A stretch of DNA of 64,000 bases from Didymodactylos carnosus. Taxonomy: Eukaryota > Rotifera > Eurotatoria > Philodinida > Philodinidae. The stretch lies in assembly GCA_905250885.1 (NCBI GenBank), contig CAJNOQ010000121.1:1-64000 (forward strand). Reading direction: 5' to 3'. Under the pieces are notes generated by a model. It was not told where the DNA came from. It was given only the letters and a program-made list of their open reading frames with translations, and ran no database searches. Position 1 is the first letter of the stretch, and each line of letters starts with the position of its first letter. The translations under genes and the position numbers were made by a program. Below, piece after piece: positions 12,396 to 23,059 of the stretch.

Positions 12396-13623
12396 CTAAA
12401 CATTTACATTTTCTTTAGTTCCTTCAGTTCGCTGTTCTCTAAAATCACCGGCACCTTGTTGTTGACTACTATTGTTATTGTCAGTTTCTTTTCGATTTTC
12501 CCGTGTACTATTATCGCCTGAACTTTGTTGTGTATTTTCATCTGTTTGCTGTTTTACTTGATCATTATTTTCACTGTTGTTATTATTATTCACTGACTGT
12601 TGTTGATTGTCTAAAACGTTTAAAAATAGGGTCAGTTATCAGTGAGTCATTTGTACGTAAAGATTGGCTAGAGAAACACTACGAATAGTGAGTGATATGA
12701 AATAGTTTCTCGATTATTTAGCGCGAGCCATTAAGCTAGTCATATTCCAAATGGCAAAAGCGTTCATACGAGTTCCAGTGAGCCTGGTGTATTGCAAATC
12801 TTTCGCACGCTACTGACATACTTTCAACTACAGTAAGTCAGCCAATAATCGGATAATAACCTACCATTGTTACTGTCATCATGTTGATTTCCACCGCGTC
12901 CACGACCTCTATTTCTTCCTGAACAAAATAAATTTGAATTAAGAAACATGATTAAACTGCTTTTTCTCATTGCCTACCTCGTCTTCCACCTCGAAAACCA
13001 CGATAACCACCATAATATGCATTATAATAGTTATAATAACCTACAGAAAATAAATAATTTTTGCTTAGTCGCTCATAAATGGGATTAAGTATATTTAATA
13101 TAATTGAAAAACATTTTTGTAAAATCATTTTACACAAAAAGCGAGCTTTCGATACTTCACAGTGTCATCAGCAGGCTAATATGACTGTGAATTTAAATGT
13201 TTTTCAATTATATTAAATATACTTAGTTTTATAAGAAACGTAAAAAAGTCAAGGAATGTCAACATAAATGGGATATCGAGCATCATAAACTTAAACATAA
13301 AGAATCTTTTTACCTCCTCTACCACGGAAACCACCTCGAAATCCACCTCTAAAAGTGAGAAAATGGTTGAAAAAAATTTCAAAGTTTTAGAAGAATCAAT
13401 TACCGAAATTCCCCGCGTCCCCTTCCACCGCGTCCATCACGTTGATTAACTGTATCCTTGGAATTTTCGTTCGCCTGTTCACCATCTGTTGCAGTCTGAT
13501 CTTTGTCATTTTGTGTACCACTATGACGCTGACTTCGTCGACGAACTCTCTTTGATACTTTATTAACCATACCACGAACAACCGATTTCACAATTTGGGC
13601 ATCATTTAAATGTGTCGGTGGTG
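12396..13623 (-). CDS. Partial RGG/Tyr-Gly-rich low-complexity protein (5' end not found)
   Basis: Minus-strand exons were read at 13623-13404, 13348-13314, 13040-12978, 12918-12865 and 12611-12396. The first begins after an acceptor (ttcag) with one base owed from an earlier exon, and no ATG exon was found. The frame starts THLNDAQIVKSVVRGMV, continues through basic RVRRRSQRHS and acidic Asn/Asp/Glu stretches, then RGGRGRGEFR, GGFRGGFRGRGG and a Tyr/Gly block, NYYNAYYGGYRGFRGG. The tail is Gln/Asn/Ser-rich. The composition suggests an RNA-binding disordered protein. The fourth and fifth exons do not join in phase. A tiny exon inside the 253-bp gap, for example 14 bases after TGTAG, would restore it. 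This may be a tandem paralogue of the gene at 14058-15325 or an alternative 3' part of it. Confidence 0.5.
13086..13225. repeat. Foldback element inside an intron of the partial RGG gene
   Basis: Perfect inverted repeats of about 31 bp (beginning TAAGTATATTTAATATAATT) lie at 13086-13116 and 13195-13225, around an 80-bp centre. The element explains why this intron is about 270 bp instead of the usual 50-70. It looks like a small MITE. Near-perfect arm identity suggests a recent insertion or selection or gene conversion for the hairpin. Confidence 0.8.
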
Positions 13624-14057
13624 CTGAAATAGGAAAAAAGTAGTCTAAAAAGACACGTAATAATACTAGCTTCTCAGAGATGGCTGGCCCCGTTTAAGCT
13701 CTTTTTTCGCCTTGAACGCAATATTATGCAGGAAAGCTGTTGCTAACTGAAATTTTCTGTGTGGAACTTTACTGGCTATCACAAAAAGACAATCAATCTA
13801 AAGGTTATGCAGTATTCACAGAGTATATATAAAATTTGCTTTTTTTCTTGTACTAAAAGCGTGGAACTACTAGAAAATTGGAGTATTAAATAGAAATTTA
13901 GAGCAAAAAAAATTTGGATAGCACGATCGATTCTAAAGTACTATAAGACGTCTTAACTCTTCGTACAAAATTGTAATGATTGGTTGCACAGATTTTAGAT
14001 ATAGATGTGTTATGTTCCTGATAACAAAAATATGTCATAAAACAAGTCTCAGGCATG
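13624..14057. other. Gap between the two RGG-rich gene models
   Basis: This 434-bp interval between the stop codon of the upstream RGG-rich gene and the first found exon of the partial one has no open frame of the same style. It could be an intron, a 3' UTR, or hold an undetected first exon of the downstream gene. Confidence 0.4.
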
Positions 14058-15325
14058 CTACTGATCTGGTGTATTTGTTGCTTTGTTTCTCGTACTTGTA
14101 TCATCATTTTCTTTGCCGCTAGTTGCGTCTCCACCTTGTGACGCATTTGTATTACGACGTGAACGATTTCTTCTTCTTCTAGGATTTCGACGTCTTTGTC
14201 TAGTACCCGCATTGTTTGTATTATTTCCATCTTGTTGATTATCTTGTTCTTGATCAGCATTGTCTCCTTGGTCTTCACCATCATCGCCTGGTCGACGTCT
14301 TCTACGATCATTATCGGCGCGTTCATTTCCATTTTCATTATCGGTGTCACGGCTGTAATCGAGTAGAAAAAGCAACGTAAGATATTCATCTGAAGAATAC
14401 ACAATTTCAAGAAATAAAAGTGTCAGAGAAACACTTACTTGTTATTATTTCCACGACCACGTGAACGCCCTCGAAATCCTGCGCGGCGTCCTCGACCTAA
14501 AATTGAACTGGAAATGAAATATCACACTTCACAAAAAATTTGCCATTCAATGTTACCGCGAAAAAATGGTCGACTATAGCCATATTGATTTCCCATATTA
14601 TAACCATAGCCAGATCGATATCCAGAGCCATAATAAGATGGAGGATAATCATTAAATGACGAATATGGAGCACCATAATTTGAATTATACCGATATGTTG
14701 GTGGATAATCATTATAACTATTACCACTTGGAACATTCATATAATTATTATACGGTGGAAATGAATGATAAGGATTTCCAAACATTGGCATACCACGAAA
14801 TCTTCCCCGAAATCGCCCTCTCCCTAAAAACATAAATAAGAATAAACCTCCAGACACTGATATATTCTATAATTTACCTCTACCTCGTCCGCGAAAACGT
14901 CCTCGACCTGAAATTAGGAATATAGATTGTTTAAAGTAAACTGTATACGTATGTCCTATGTAGAAACGCACCTCGTCCACGATTTAGTCCATCATCATTA
15001 TCATCGTTGTGTTCATAGTTATTATGATCATCCTCTAAATTAAGCACATTAAATAAATTTTCCACATTCCTAAAGCAATATGTCTAGTACTACCTGAGTG
15101 ATTGTCGCCTGAATGTTGTTCATCTTCGTTATTACGATTATCATCTCGATTTACATCATAACGTTTTCGACTTGTACTGAAAAAAGCAAGAACTAAATAA
15201 CTTTTTTAGTACCATCACGAAAGAAAACTTTATACATACCTGTAAACAATACGTGAACTATATTGCGGTTGTGGTTCACGATCATCATCAAGGTTTTCGT
15301 TATTATTATTATTTCTATACGACAT
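14058..15325 (-). CDS. RGG- and Tyr/Gly-rich intrinsically disordered protein, probably RNA-binding
   Basis: Seven exons join in phase: 15325-15240, 15176-15094, 15034-14972, 14907-14878, 14823-14557, 14496-14439 and 14352-14058. They encode 293 aa. Residues 1-75 are polar/acidic (MSYRNNNNNENLDDDREP onward). RG repeats (GRGRGRFRGRGRGRGRF) follow, then a 75-residue aromatic block rich in Tyr, Pro, Ser and Gly (such as YGSGYRSGYGYNMGNQYG), a second RG block, an Asp/Asn/Gln stretch and an Arg cluster, RRRRNPRRRRNRSRR. No folded domain such as RRM, CSD or KH is visible. Alternating RGG, aromatic and acidic segments resemble Y-box protein tails and stress-granule proteins, so RNA binding and condensate formation are inferred. 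The ATG follows an unpaired tttttag by nine bases. The family was not recognised. Confidence 0.8.
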
Positions 15326-15336
15326 TCTTGCAATCT

Positions 15337-18160
15337 AAAAATCAAAAAAAGCGTACGATAAAAAAGGAATATTCAAATCACTATGACAAAATAAGAATGG
15401 ATTTTCCCAGACATTTAAATATACAAAAAATCATGAGAGAAAGCGAATAATAAGATAACTCTGATGGAATTATTATAAAACAAAAAACGGCTTCGCTGAT
15501 TCAAAATAAGAAATAAACTGTCAGATACACAGCTGGTGAATCTTCGAGTATATTACGCAAAACAAAGTTTATTCCACTCTCCAGAGATCGAGCCCCCTTT
15601 GCAAAATAACCTGTGCTACATAAAAGCAAAAATCATATGCAAGAAATAATCAGTTTTTGTCTGTGATTAAAATTAACGAAAACAGCTAAAGAGAGAAAAA
15701 GGTGAGAAGATAAAAATTTCTTGGACGAACGCAGAACGATGGAGACGACGTATTAAGAACAAGAATTGAAAATGTTAATGTTGATAAAAGTCGCAAACGA
15801 TCTTACAATCATTGGAATATTTTAGTTGATGGAACTTAGCTCTTCTCAATAAAAGTTAAACAAACTGACACATTCAAAAGATGTATTCTTCACCGGAGTC
15901 TTATGACTGAATATCTACCTAGTTATACAAAATGAAGGCAAACGTATTCATAGAAGCTAATGTCCCATTCAGTATTGGACAGTTATTAATTTAATAATAG
16001 TATGAATCGTAAATACGTTAATAAAAACACAGTTAAACATACCAAAAATTTTGAATCTACAAATATGAAATAGTTGCTTTCTTGCAGCAGCAAAGTGTAA
16101 ATTATCTCGCAGAAAAAACAGTCTAATTAGCTAATGCCTTCGATAATAGTATCGCTTTAGAATCCCAAAAGATTTACCGCGAACCAATACACTTACCGAG
16201 ACTCCTAGAACACTACGATGATAGTAGAAAGGTTGTGTTGGTAGTCCAAGGAAATGTATTCTCATGGTTTTTGTTTTAGGGCTAGAGAGTAATTTTCATT
16301 GCAATAGACTTTATTTCTACTAAAGCCCCGATAATACTAACATCGTTTCGATTGATTTTGCTCTTACAATCTAAATTTTTGGCGCTTCTTTTTTATTCAA
16401 ATTAAAAAACGTAAAGATTACACAGATCTTAAGAGCCAAAAGGTACTTATTATTGAGCTAATCAGAGAAAATCTCACGGCCAAACGCGAAAGTTTAAGCT
16501 TCGGAATGAATAGTTAAAAATGCACCATAGATCTATGCAATGTCACTTTCAATCGTACATGTATCTAGCCGTGTAAAGAGAATTGTCAAAAAATTTATTG
16601 ATCATGCAGTTGAACCAGTAAACAATGTAAGGATATATTAGTCTTCTTTATCACTTTTTCTATTATGATAACGAACTAGAAATTATACAAAGAACTGAGG
16701 ACACTCATCATAAGTTCAAACCATTAGATTTATCACCATCCCGCAAACTCTCACATAGTATTGCTAATTGTTTTTATTCAGCTTCATTCAATCTCTCTTA
16801 CACGACGAAAAAGCGTAAGTTAAAACTAATTCTTACAAAATTGATTTGTATTCTTTTCAAAACAACCGTTTCGACTTCATACAATTTCTCATGTATATGT
16901 ACTACGCGACAAAAAACAAATAAAGAATTAATTTTGCTTTAATTCGCCTTTGCCCAGTTCAAGAAACGATTCTAACTCATACTTTGTCCATACAAGCAAA
17001 AACGATATTCTCAAGAAAACGTTTAGTCAAATTTAACGAGACAAACCTACAGAAACTGTACTCTTATCACAAAAACAGAAGGAGTGTGTGCAAAATTTGG
17101 CTGAAAGAGACGTAAACAAGAGCTACACAAATAAATTCTGAATTGCATGCCTAGTCTAACTGATTGGCTTTGTTTCTTATGTTTTTTATTTTTCGAAGAG
17201 CGTGCAACGAATACTACAGTTTACCAAGTAATATAATTTGCTAGTTGTTCTATTCTCTTCTCACGTGTCGGCATCAACTACGTAATGTTCTTCGACTAAA
17301 ATTTCGGCTGGTACATGCGTCCGTAGTGTTTTTAAAAGAACGGTTTAAACACGATGTCTAATAAACTACTTTTTATTTTCGGAGCAACTGCATTCCTGAT
17401 TCGAGTAAGAACATCAGAGAGGTCGCACAACTCGTCGTGGTCGTCATAACGCCAAAGCATCAGAGAAGAAAAAGTTAACGCTGGCCAGTGGCGAATCCAG
17501 AATTATTCTTTGGTACGTGCGGTATACGATAAAAGTGCGAGATACATGCAATCGTCATAGAAACAAATCATTCTAAAAGAGTTCTGCTGGGAAAAAACAA
17601 TTTCTGGTTAAAAGGTACGAGCGGCCGCTAGTAAAAACGGTAAAAATCAAAAGACAGCCGCCATTAAACAAGTAATAAAGAAAAACGAGGACAAGGAAAA
17701 TTTTTCAAACGTTTAGATACATTTAATCTCTGGTATGACAACTGATGACTCATACAATCGAAGGCAAATAAGCGCCATCTCTTTTTTAATGTGTGGAACT
17801 TAAATTCACTGGATGGAAATTTCAATTAAAAACCGAAACAATGAAATATTTTGATTAAAGTGTCAAATTTTTCTGACAATTAGCCCATAATGAGAGAAGT
17901 CTTTGATGATGCTATCACATGTCACTATTTTAAGGTACTCAATATAGTGTCATCATCGATCTCGTGTTTGTCCGAAAGATTTGACTGTTTTCAATACAGC
18001 ATTTAATATTTTCTGACCATATCCGAGCTTTCTATCCAATGCATTTGAGTCCCACACATTTGTGATTGATTATACTTTTTCATGCAACTGAATTTTGTCA
18101 GTCCTCACAGTGATTATGATCGATTTTTTTATTTTCGGAACTATTTTTCTTGTTATAACA
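15337..18160. other. Gene-free stretch upstream of the RGG-rich gene
   Basis: No conserved protein was recognised on either strand. A CAGTGGCGAATCCAG motif near 17485, the type of end seen in some hAT elements, hints at a decayed transposon, but no matching end was found. A minus-strand open frame near 17340-17520 crosses that motif and was not accepted as a gene. Confidence 0.5.
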
Positions 18161-18164
18161 CTAT

Positions 18165-19400
18165 AATATATGCTTTTTTTGATAATATCTCATTAAAACT
18201 CGAAAGACGTAGTCTAACACGTTATAACGCCTTACAAAGTTATTTTTCACAAATCGTAATTAGGTACCAATTTCCACAGCATTAAAACTCGATAAACTTA
18301 TAGCATTATAATGCGTTTCAATTCTTTTTATCTTGTTATAACTCCATACGATTTATCTAAAGACATATAACACGTTAGATTCTAATTCACTATTCATTTC
18401 AGTTTTTTACTTCCATATAATGCGTTATAAACTAGCGTATTGAATGGTTTTAGCCATATTCCTAGTGAATGTACTTGAGCCAAATACTTGCACAAGTACT
18501 TGGGTTCAGTAATGAAGGCAGTACTTGTGGACGTTTCCAAGTAAATTTATTTGTCAAGTACTTGAGAAAGTACTTGCCAAGTAAAATGTAAGTATTTGGC
18601 TGACCTAATGCAAGTAAGTTTACTTGAAAAAGTTGGATCAAGTACTTGTTCCATTTATTTTTATTTTGTATTTTATACATATTCTGGAGCTATACTTTAC
18701 TTTTGTAGAGCAAATACATGCACGGCTACTAAGTTCGTTCAACTCAGTAGAAATATATAAGTTTATTTTATAAATGTATAACGATTAATATTGTGGTGTT
18801 TTTATACCGATGGTCAATACAAAAGAAAAGAGTGACTGACTCGTCCAAGTGGTTGGCTGACGCAAGTCAAATAACGACACTTGATAGGTGCTTGCTCAAG
18901 TAATTGCCAAGTGCTTAACTTGTCCCATAGTTTCCAAATACTCATCAAGTAATCATACCAAGTACATTCACTAGGGGTCGTATTTGATCCCGAGATAAAA
19001 ATCGTTTTTGGTTACTTATATGTTATAACGCTTTATATAATGTGTACAGCATTGCAATTCATTGAAAACTAATATATTACAACAAAAGAGGAGTTTTCCA
19101 AAAAATCATAACGCGTTAAACGTTTCTTGGTGTGTTGCTTATGTGTTAATGCGACAGGAATATAATAACTATGATGGTATAACAATAAACTATGATGGTA
19201 TACAAATATTACCGTGTTGACCGAATTAATACTATTGTAAAATTATAAAAATACAAGAAAGTCGACAAAAACGCATTATAGCACTATAATTTCAGTTTTT
19301 TAGCCTTTTTTTTCGCATAACACGTTACGACAATGTGTTATAACACAAAGACATTTTTTCAAAATTGATCGTGTTGTAACGTGACGCATTACAGTTGCGG
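18165..19400. mobile_element. Decayed palindrome-rich element (GTTATAAC/GCGTTATAA motif), interrupted by a MITE
   Basis: Both 18165-18440 and 19015-19400 are studded with GTTATAA/TTATAAC and GCGTTA-type palindromes (for example cgttataacgcc, aatgcgttataa, ataacgcgttaa, gtgttataacac). The two halves are separated exactly by the CAAGTACTTG-rich MITE at 18461-18976. The simplest reading is one old motif-filled element of roughly 700 bp split by a younger insertion. Its termini are not resolved and there is no coding frame. Confidence 0.45.
18461..18976. mobile_element. hAT-like MITE filled with CAAGTACTTG motifs
   Basis: The left end reads CCTAGTGAATGTACTTG and the right end is its reverse complement, giving inverted repeats of about 17 bp. 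The interior is dominated by AAGTACTTG, CAAGTA and ACTTG repeats in both orientations. Flanks gccatatt (18453-18460) and gtcgtatt (18977-18984) could be an 8-bp target duplication with two mismatches. There is no transposase. It lies inside an older palindrome-rich element, so this is a nested insertion. Confidence 0.7.
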
Positions 19401-20980
19401 AAAGCGTCAGCAACGCCTTACGTCAGGTTATTTAAGCATCGTTGTGATTAAAGCAAGCTCAGTTGTTCTTGTACTTTGAAGGTATAAGTTAGCGTGAGAT
19501 GATTAGCACTCATTTTTTCCGAGTAAATTGTCATCTCGCTCGTATTTTAGTCAAATATCGAAATCTTGCTACTCTCGTTCAGGTAAAAAAGCGAAAGCCT
19601 GAGCTATTGCACTGTTTATCTGTGCCGAAATTGAGAGCTGCATGTGGCAAAAGCCAAGGCTAGTACGGATCATCTTCTTATGACCAAATATGACTTGATA
19701 TTCTTCGAAAAGTCTCTTTAATTCTCTTTTTTTCAAAAAGTAGTCAAATAACCACAAAAGAGGTTCATGCATTATTTTGCAATTCATTATAAGCAATGGT
19801 TTTCCTTAAAACTTCCTTGCTATTACTAGCTAAATATAGCAAGGCTATGTACTTCTTGGTTTTTGGTTAACTTAAGTCAAATGTTTTGTTTAACTGCTAA
19901 CTCAGACTTAAGTTGTTGTTTGTGAAACGCATTTAAACGAAAACTTAAGTTTTACTTAAGTCCGACTTATCTTAGATTTTTCGAGAAATTTTTTAATCAG
20001 GAGAGAGATGACCTGAAATATCTGTTGGTGCAGAGAGAAAAAAAGCTAAGTAAACTTTTTCTGTACCCCTGTGAAAGATGTCGCTAGAAATTAATCTAAA
20101 TTTGATAACACAAAAAAAGTTATCTACGGATAATAAACTTATAGAATATAGATAATTGATGATAGCTAAGCGATTAGAAATACTTCCAGCCCCTTGAAAT
20201 CTTCAGAAGGTGGCCGGAAAACGTTTAAGCTTTATATTACATTTGATTCGGCTCTTTTCCGTGGAATCACAGAAGTTCACAATGTTTGTCATGTATCCTG
20301 GCTGCACACGCTGACAGAAGTGACACGTGAGCATTGTCTTGGATTCAAAGTCATGTAAGATCATTCGCAGATATAAGTTTCTAAAGTCAAGGAATCCAGC
20401 GAGTGCAGACGACCTTTACCTTATTTCTGTGCAGTGATTCGTATATTTTCGCCATAGCTAAATAACAAAGGACTTCACTTTTTACATGATCGTAATATAG
20501 GCGAAATGAATTTAGATTCTTGATACCATCTTAGCTCAAGTTCTACATTTTATTTTCTATTTAATTTTACAATAAGAAGATAGATTGGACAGTCAGCTAA
20601 TTTGTCTCTCCCAGTATAGCATGCGTCACTTACTTCGGGAACTGTATTGGAATTAGTCACATACGAACTTTACTTGGTCATGGCATTCTAGTGAATAAAA
20701 CGTGCATCTATAATTAACTAGAATAGAAATTAAATTTGCTGAGTTTGTTCGTCCCTTTTAACATAAAGCTTTATCGAGTGAAGAGACTTAGTTTTGCTGG
20801 ATTTGTTTTTGTTTGAGTTATGAGAGACAGGCGAATTTTTTTGAAAAATACTTTGCAACCGTTGTTAGCGATAAACAAAACTTCAGTGTCTGAAACATTC
20901 TTGGAATGATAGTAGATCAGTAAGATTACACAATGGAAATAGTAGAATGAACAAGAGAAACATTTAATACTTTAGTATTC
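19401..20980. other. Gene-free stretch with a CTTAAG-rich relic
   Basis: Around 19868-19978 there are repeated ACTTAAGT motifs like those in the larger CTTAAG-rich cluster at 56.1-56.8 kb, so this may be a degraded copy of that family. Otherwise no gene, RNA or clear repeat was seen. The minus frame at 19569-19796 is not recognisable. Confidence 0.45.
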
Positions 20981-21212
20981 CTAAAAAACAGTGGGACCAA
21001 GTACACTTTTGGATAAAATACATTTGTCTTTTTTTGAATGTAAACAACAGCAGACTATCGGATATAGGCAACATGAAGACTCTTCTGGTAACTTAACTAT
21101 TGACAAATATTTAAAAAATCTTTTGTGTTGTGTAGAAAGCATGGAAGAAGAAAATTCTTCTTCACATTGTTTTTTTCTGAGTACAAGATGCAATGAAGAA
21201 TGTGAAGGAAAC

Positions 21213-21225
21213 GTTTTTCTTGTAG
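21213..21225 (+). promoter_or_regulatory. Unpaired 3' splice site just before the GT5 gene
   Basis: A pyrimidine-rich tract ending in TTGTAG lies 12 bases before the ATG at 21238. There is no visible upstream coding exon. The same arrangement occurs before several neighbouring genes and fits a spliced-leader trans-splicing acceptor. That would mean the foreign-looking gene is transcribed and processed by the host machinery. Confidence 0.5.
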
Positions 21226-21237
21226 AAAATAACCAAA

Positions 21238-22587
21238 ATGAAAATTGTATTTTGTTCTTCTGAGATGGCCCCATTCGCTAAAGTTGGGGGACTTGCAGAC
21301 GTTGTTTCTTGTTTACCCAAAGCAGTGGCTTCGTTGAACCATGAAGTAATAGTATGCATTCCCTTTTATGGCTGTATTAGAATAAATGTATCCGATGCTT
21401 TACCGATTGAAAAGACAGAAATCAATTTCAATATTGAGCATAATCATGTCACATATTCTATCAATATTTTAAAAACTCGTCTAGCGGATAATGTCTTGGT
21501 CTATTTTATTCATAACTACGAACTATATGAAAAATCAATGAATATTTATTTTCCAAAACAACCTGAATTTGATCTATTACGCTTTGAAGTCTTTGGAAAA
21601 TCTACATTAAAATTATTAATTGAATTAGAATTTCAACCGGATATATTTCATATAAACGATTGGCATTCATGTAATATAGCTGTTTATAAGCAAAACGACA
21701 AATATTTTCAAAACAGTAAAGTTCTATTAACTATTCACAATTTTGAATATCAAGGATTAAGCAAAGATGGAAACAGAAATTGGTTAATGGACGGTATTAA
21801 GAGTAGCGATGCAGTGGTTGCTGTTTCTTCAACGTATGCCAATGATATTTCAAAACAAATCGATCGTAAAATAATTGGAATCTTGAATGGTATCGATGTT
21901 GATTTTTTTAATCCAGCAACTGATAAATATTTAGTAGAAAAATACGATGAAACAAATGTTGATATAGGAAAATTGATGTGCAAAAAACAGTTACAATCTG
22001 ATTTAGAACTTGAAATAACAAATGATAAACCATTGTTCGGTATGGTAACACGATTAGTGAAGCAAAAAGGAATTGATTTAGTTATCAGTATTTTACCAGA
22101 TATCATTGATTTGGGTGCACAATTAGTTATCCTAGGCAATGGAGAAGAACAATTTGAAGAAATATTAAAAACTCACAATCAAAAATATCCCAAAAGTTTT
22201 CGGTATGTCAATGATTTTAATATAAAATTAGCACAATGTATTTACGGTGGTTGTGATATATTCCTGATGCCATCCAAATTTGAACCATGTGGTTTGGGCC
22301 AAATGATTGCGTTACGTTATGGTAGTTTACCTTTAGTAAGACAGACAGGCGGTCTAAAAGATACAATCAAAGATATAGATTACGAGACTAATGGTAATGG
22401 CTTTGTTTTTGAGCCTTATTCATCTGATGACTTATTATCAATAATAAAACGTGCTGTAACAAGACTGAATGGAAATAAAACAATAAACTGGTGGCCCATA
22501 GTAAGACGTGGGATGAAAATCGATTTTAGTTGGAATTCGAGCGCAGTCGAATATGAAAATGTTTATAAATCACTTGTTAAAAGTTGA
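21238..22587 (+). CDS. GT5-family glycogen/starch synthase (bacterial/plant type, GlgA-like)
   Basis: One uninterrupted 449-aa frame encodes a glucan synthase that would transfer glucose from ADP- or UDP-glucose to an alpha-1,4-glucan. The N-terminal GT5 domain has KVGGLADVV (residues 15-23, the nucleotide-sugar loop) and HINDWH (138-143). TIHN is at 165-168. The GT-B C-terminal half has NGID (217-220), TRLVKQKG (271-278, phosphate-contacting Arg and Lys), FEPCGLGQ (348-355, conserved Glu at 349) and RQTGGL (368-373). GlgA is usually 460-490 aa, and this protein appears shorter mainly after YQG at 171-173. Animals normally use GT3 glycogen synthase and lack GT5, so horizontal acquisition is likely. 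The gene is intronless, has host-like AT-rich codons and a trans-splice-like acceptor 12 bases before the ATG. Key motifs look intact. The donor lineage and sugar preference are unknown. Confidence 0.9.
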   Translation: MKIVFCSSEMAPFAKVGGLADVVSCLPKAVASLNHEVIVCIPFYGCIRINVSDALPIEKTEINFNIEHNHVTYSINILKTRLADNVLVYFIHNYELYEKSMNIYFPKQPEFDLLRFEVFGKSTLKLLIELEFQPDIFHINDWHSCNIAVYKQNDKYFQNSKVLLTIHNFEYQGLSKDGNRNWLMDGIKSSDAVVAVSSTYANDISKQIDRKIIGILNGIDVDFFNPATDKYLVEKYDETNVDIGKLMCKKQLQSDLELEITNDKPLFGMVTRLVKQKGIDLVISILPDIIDLGAQLVILGNGEEQFEEILKTHNQKYPKSFRYVNDFNIKLAQCIYGGCDIFLMPSKFEPCGLGQMIALRYGSLPLVRQTGGLKDTIKDIDYETNGNGFVFEPYSSDDLLSIIKRAVTRLNGNKTINWWPIVRRGMKIDFSWNSSAVEYENVYKSLVKS

Positions 22588-23059
22588 CGAAGCAATCACT
22601 GTAGGAAATGGTGGTTAAATAACAAACTGTCTATAGCTTGAATCATAGCTGTTGTGGCTATGACTCGTTTTTGTCAGATGCGACTGTTTACCTAGATATT
22701 TTCCATGCAAGAAATTTTATAGTCATTAGCTAAATTTTACTGTTTTTCAAGCAAACATGTAAATCGAAACTAAGAACTAAAATTACACAGAAAATGTTGT
22801 TATTATCATTATTTGGTGCTCAGAACTTTTAAAATTTAGATTATGTCGTTCGATTATATCTCTTTTTATTGTAGATATAAATTGAGTTATTATAAAATTC
22901 ATTACGTATAAATTGAATTATTTAACTGCAACATTGGCGGCAGCTATATCAAATTTTTTATTTTCTCTTCCCACCACTGTTACTTCGACGCTTTTCACTA
23001 ATAACTATAGTGACACCATTGATAGCAGCAATAATTCAACAACGTCATCATTGCCTCCA
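22588..23059. other. Intergenic stretch between the GT5 and MVB12 genes
   Basis: This 472-bp AT-rich stretch holds the presumed 3' UTR of the GT5 gene and the 5' region of MVB12. The MVB12 frame stays open upstream of the chosen ATG to 22913 but contains no other in-frame ATG. A gtag acceptor-like site is near 22873. No repeat was found. Confidence 0.5.

Noticed and set aside
15326-17300. A missing cold-shock domain exon that would make the RGG-rich gene a Y-box protein
   Set aside because: I looked for a KWFN...GYGFI-type coding block on the minus strand upstream of 15325 and saw none. The ATG at 15325 with a nearby acceptor is adequate.
17330-17520. Minus-strand frame containing MLWRYDDHDELCDLSDV and an adjacent frame with VPAEILVEEHYVVDAD
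   Set aside because: The first crosses a hAT-like terminal motif (CAGTGGCGAATCC), the two lie in different frames, and no family matches. It is more likely translated repeat.
20991-21263. 90-codon ATG-less frame overlapping the start of the GT5 gene
   Set aside because: It overlaps the GT5 start in another frame, lacks motifs, and probably represents upstream or leader DNA.
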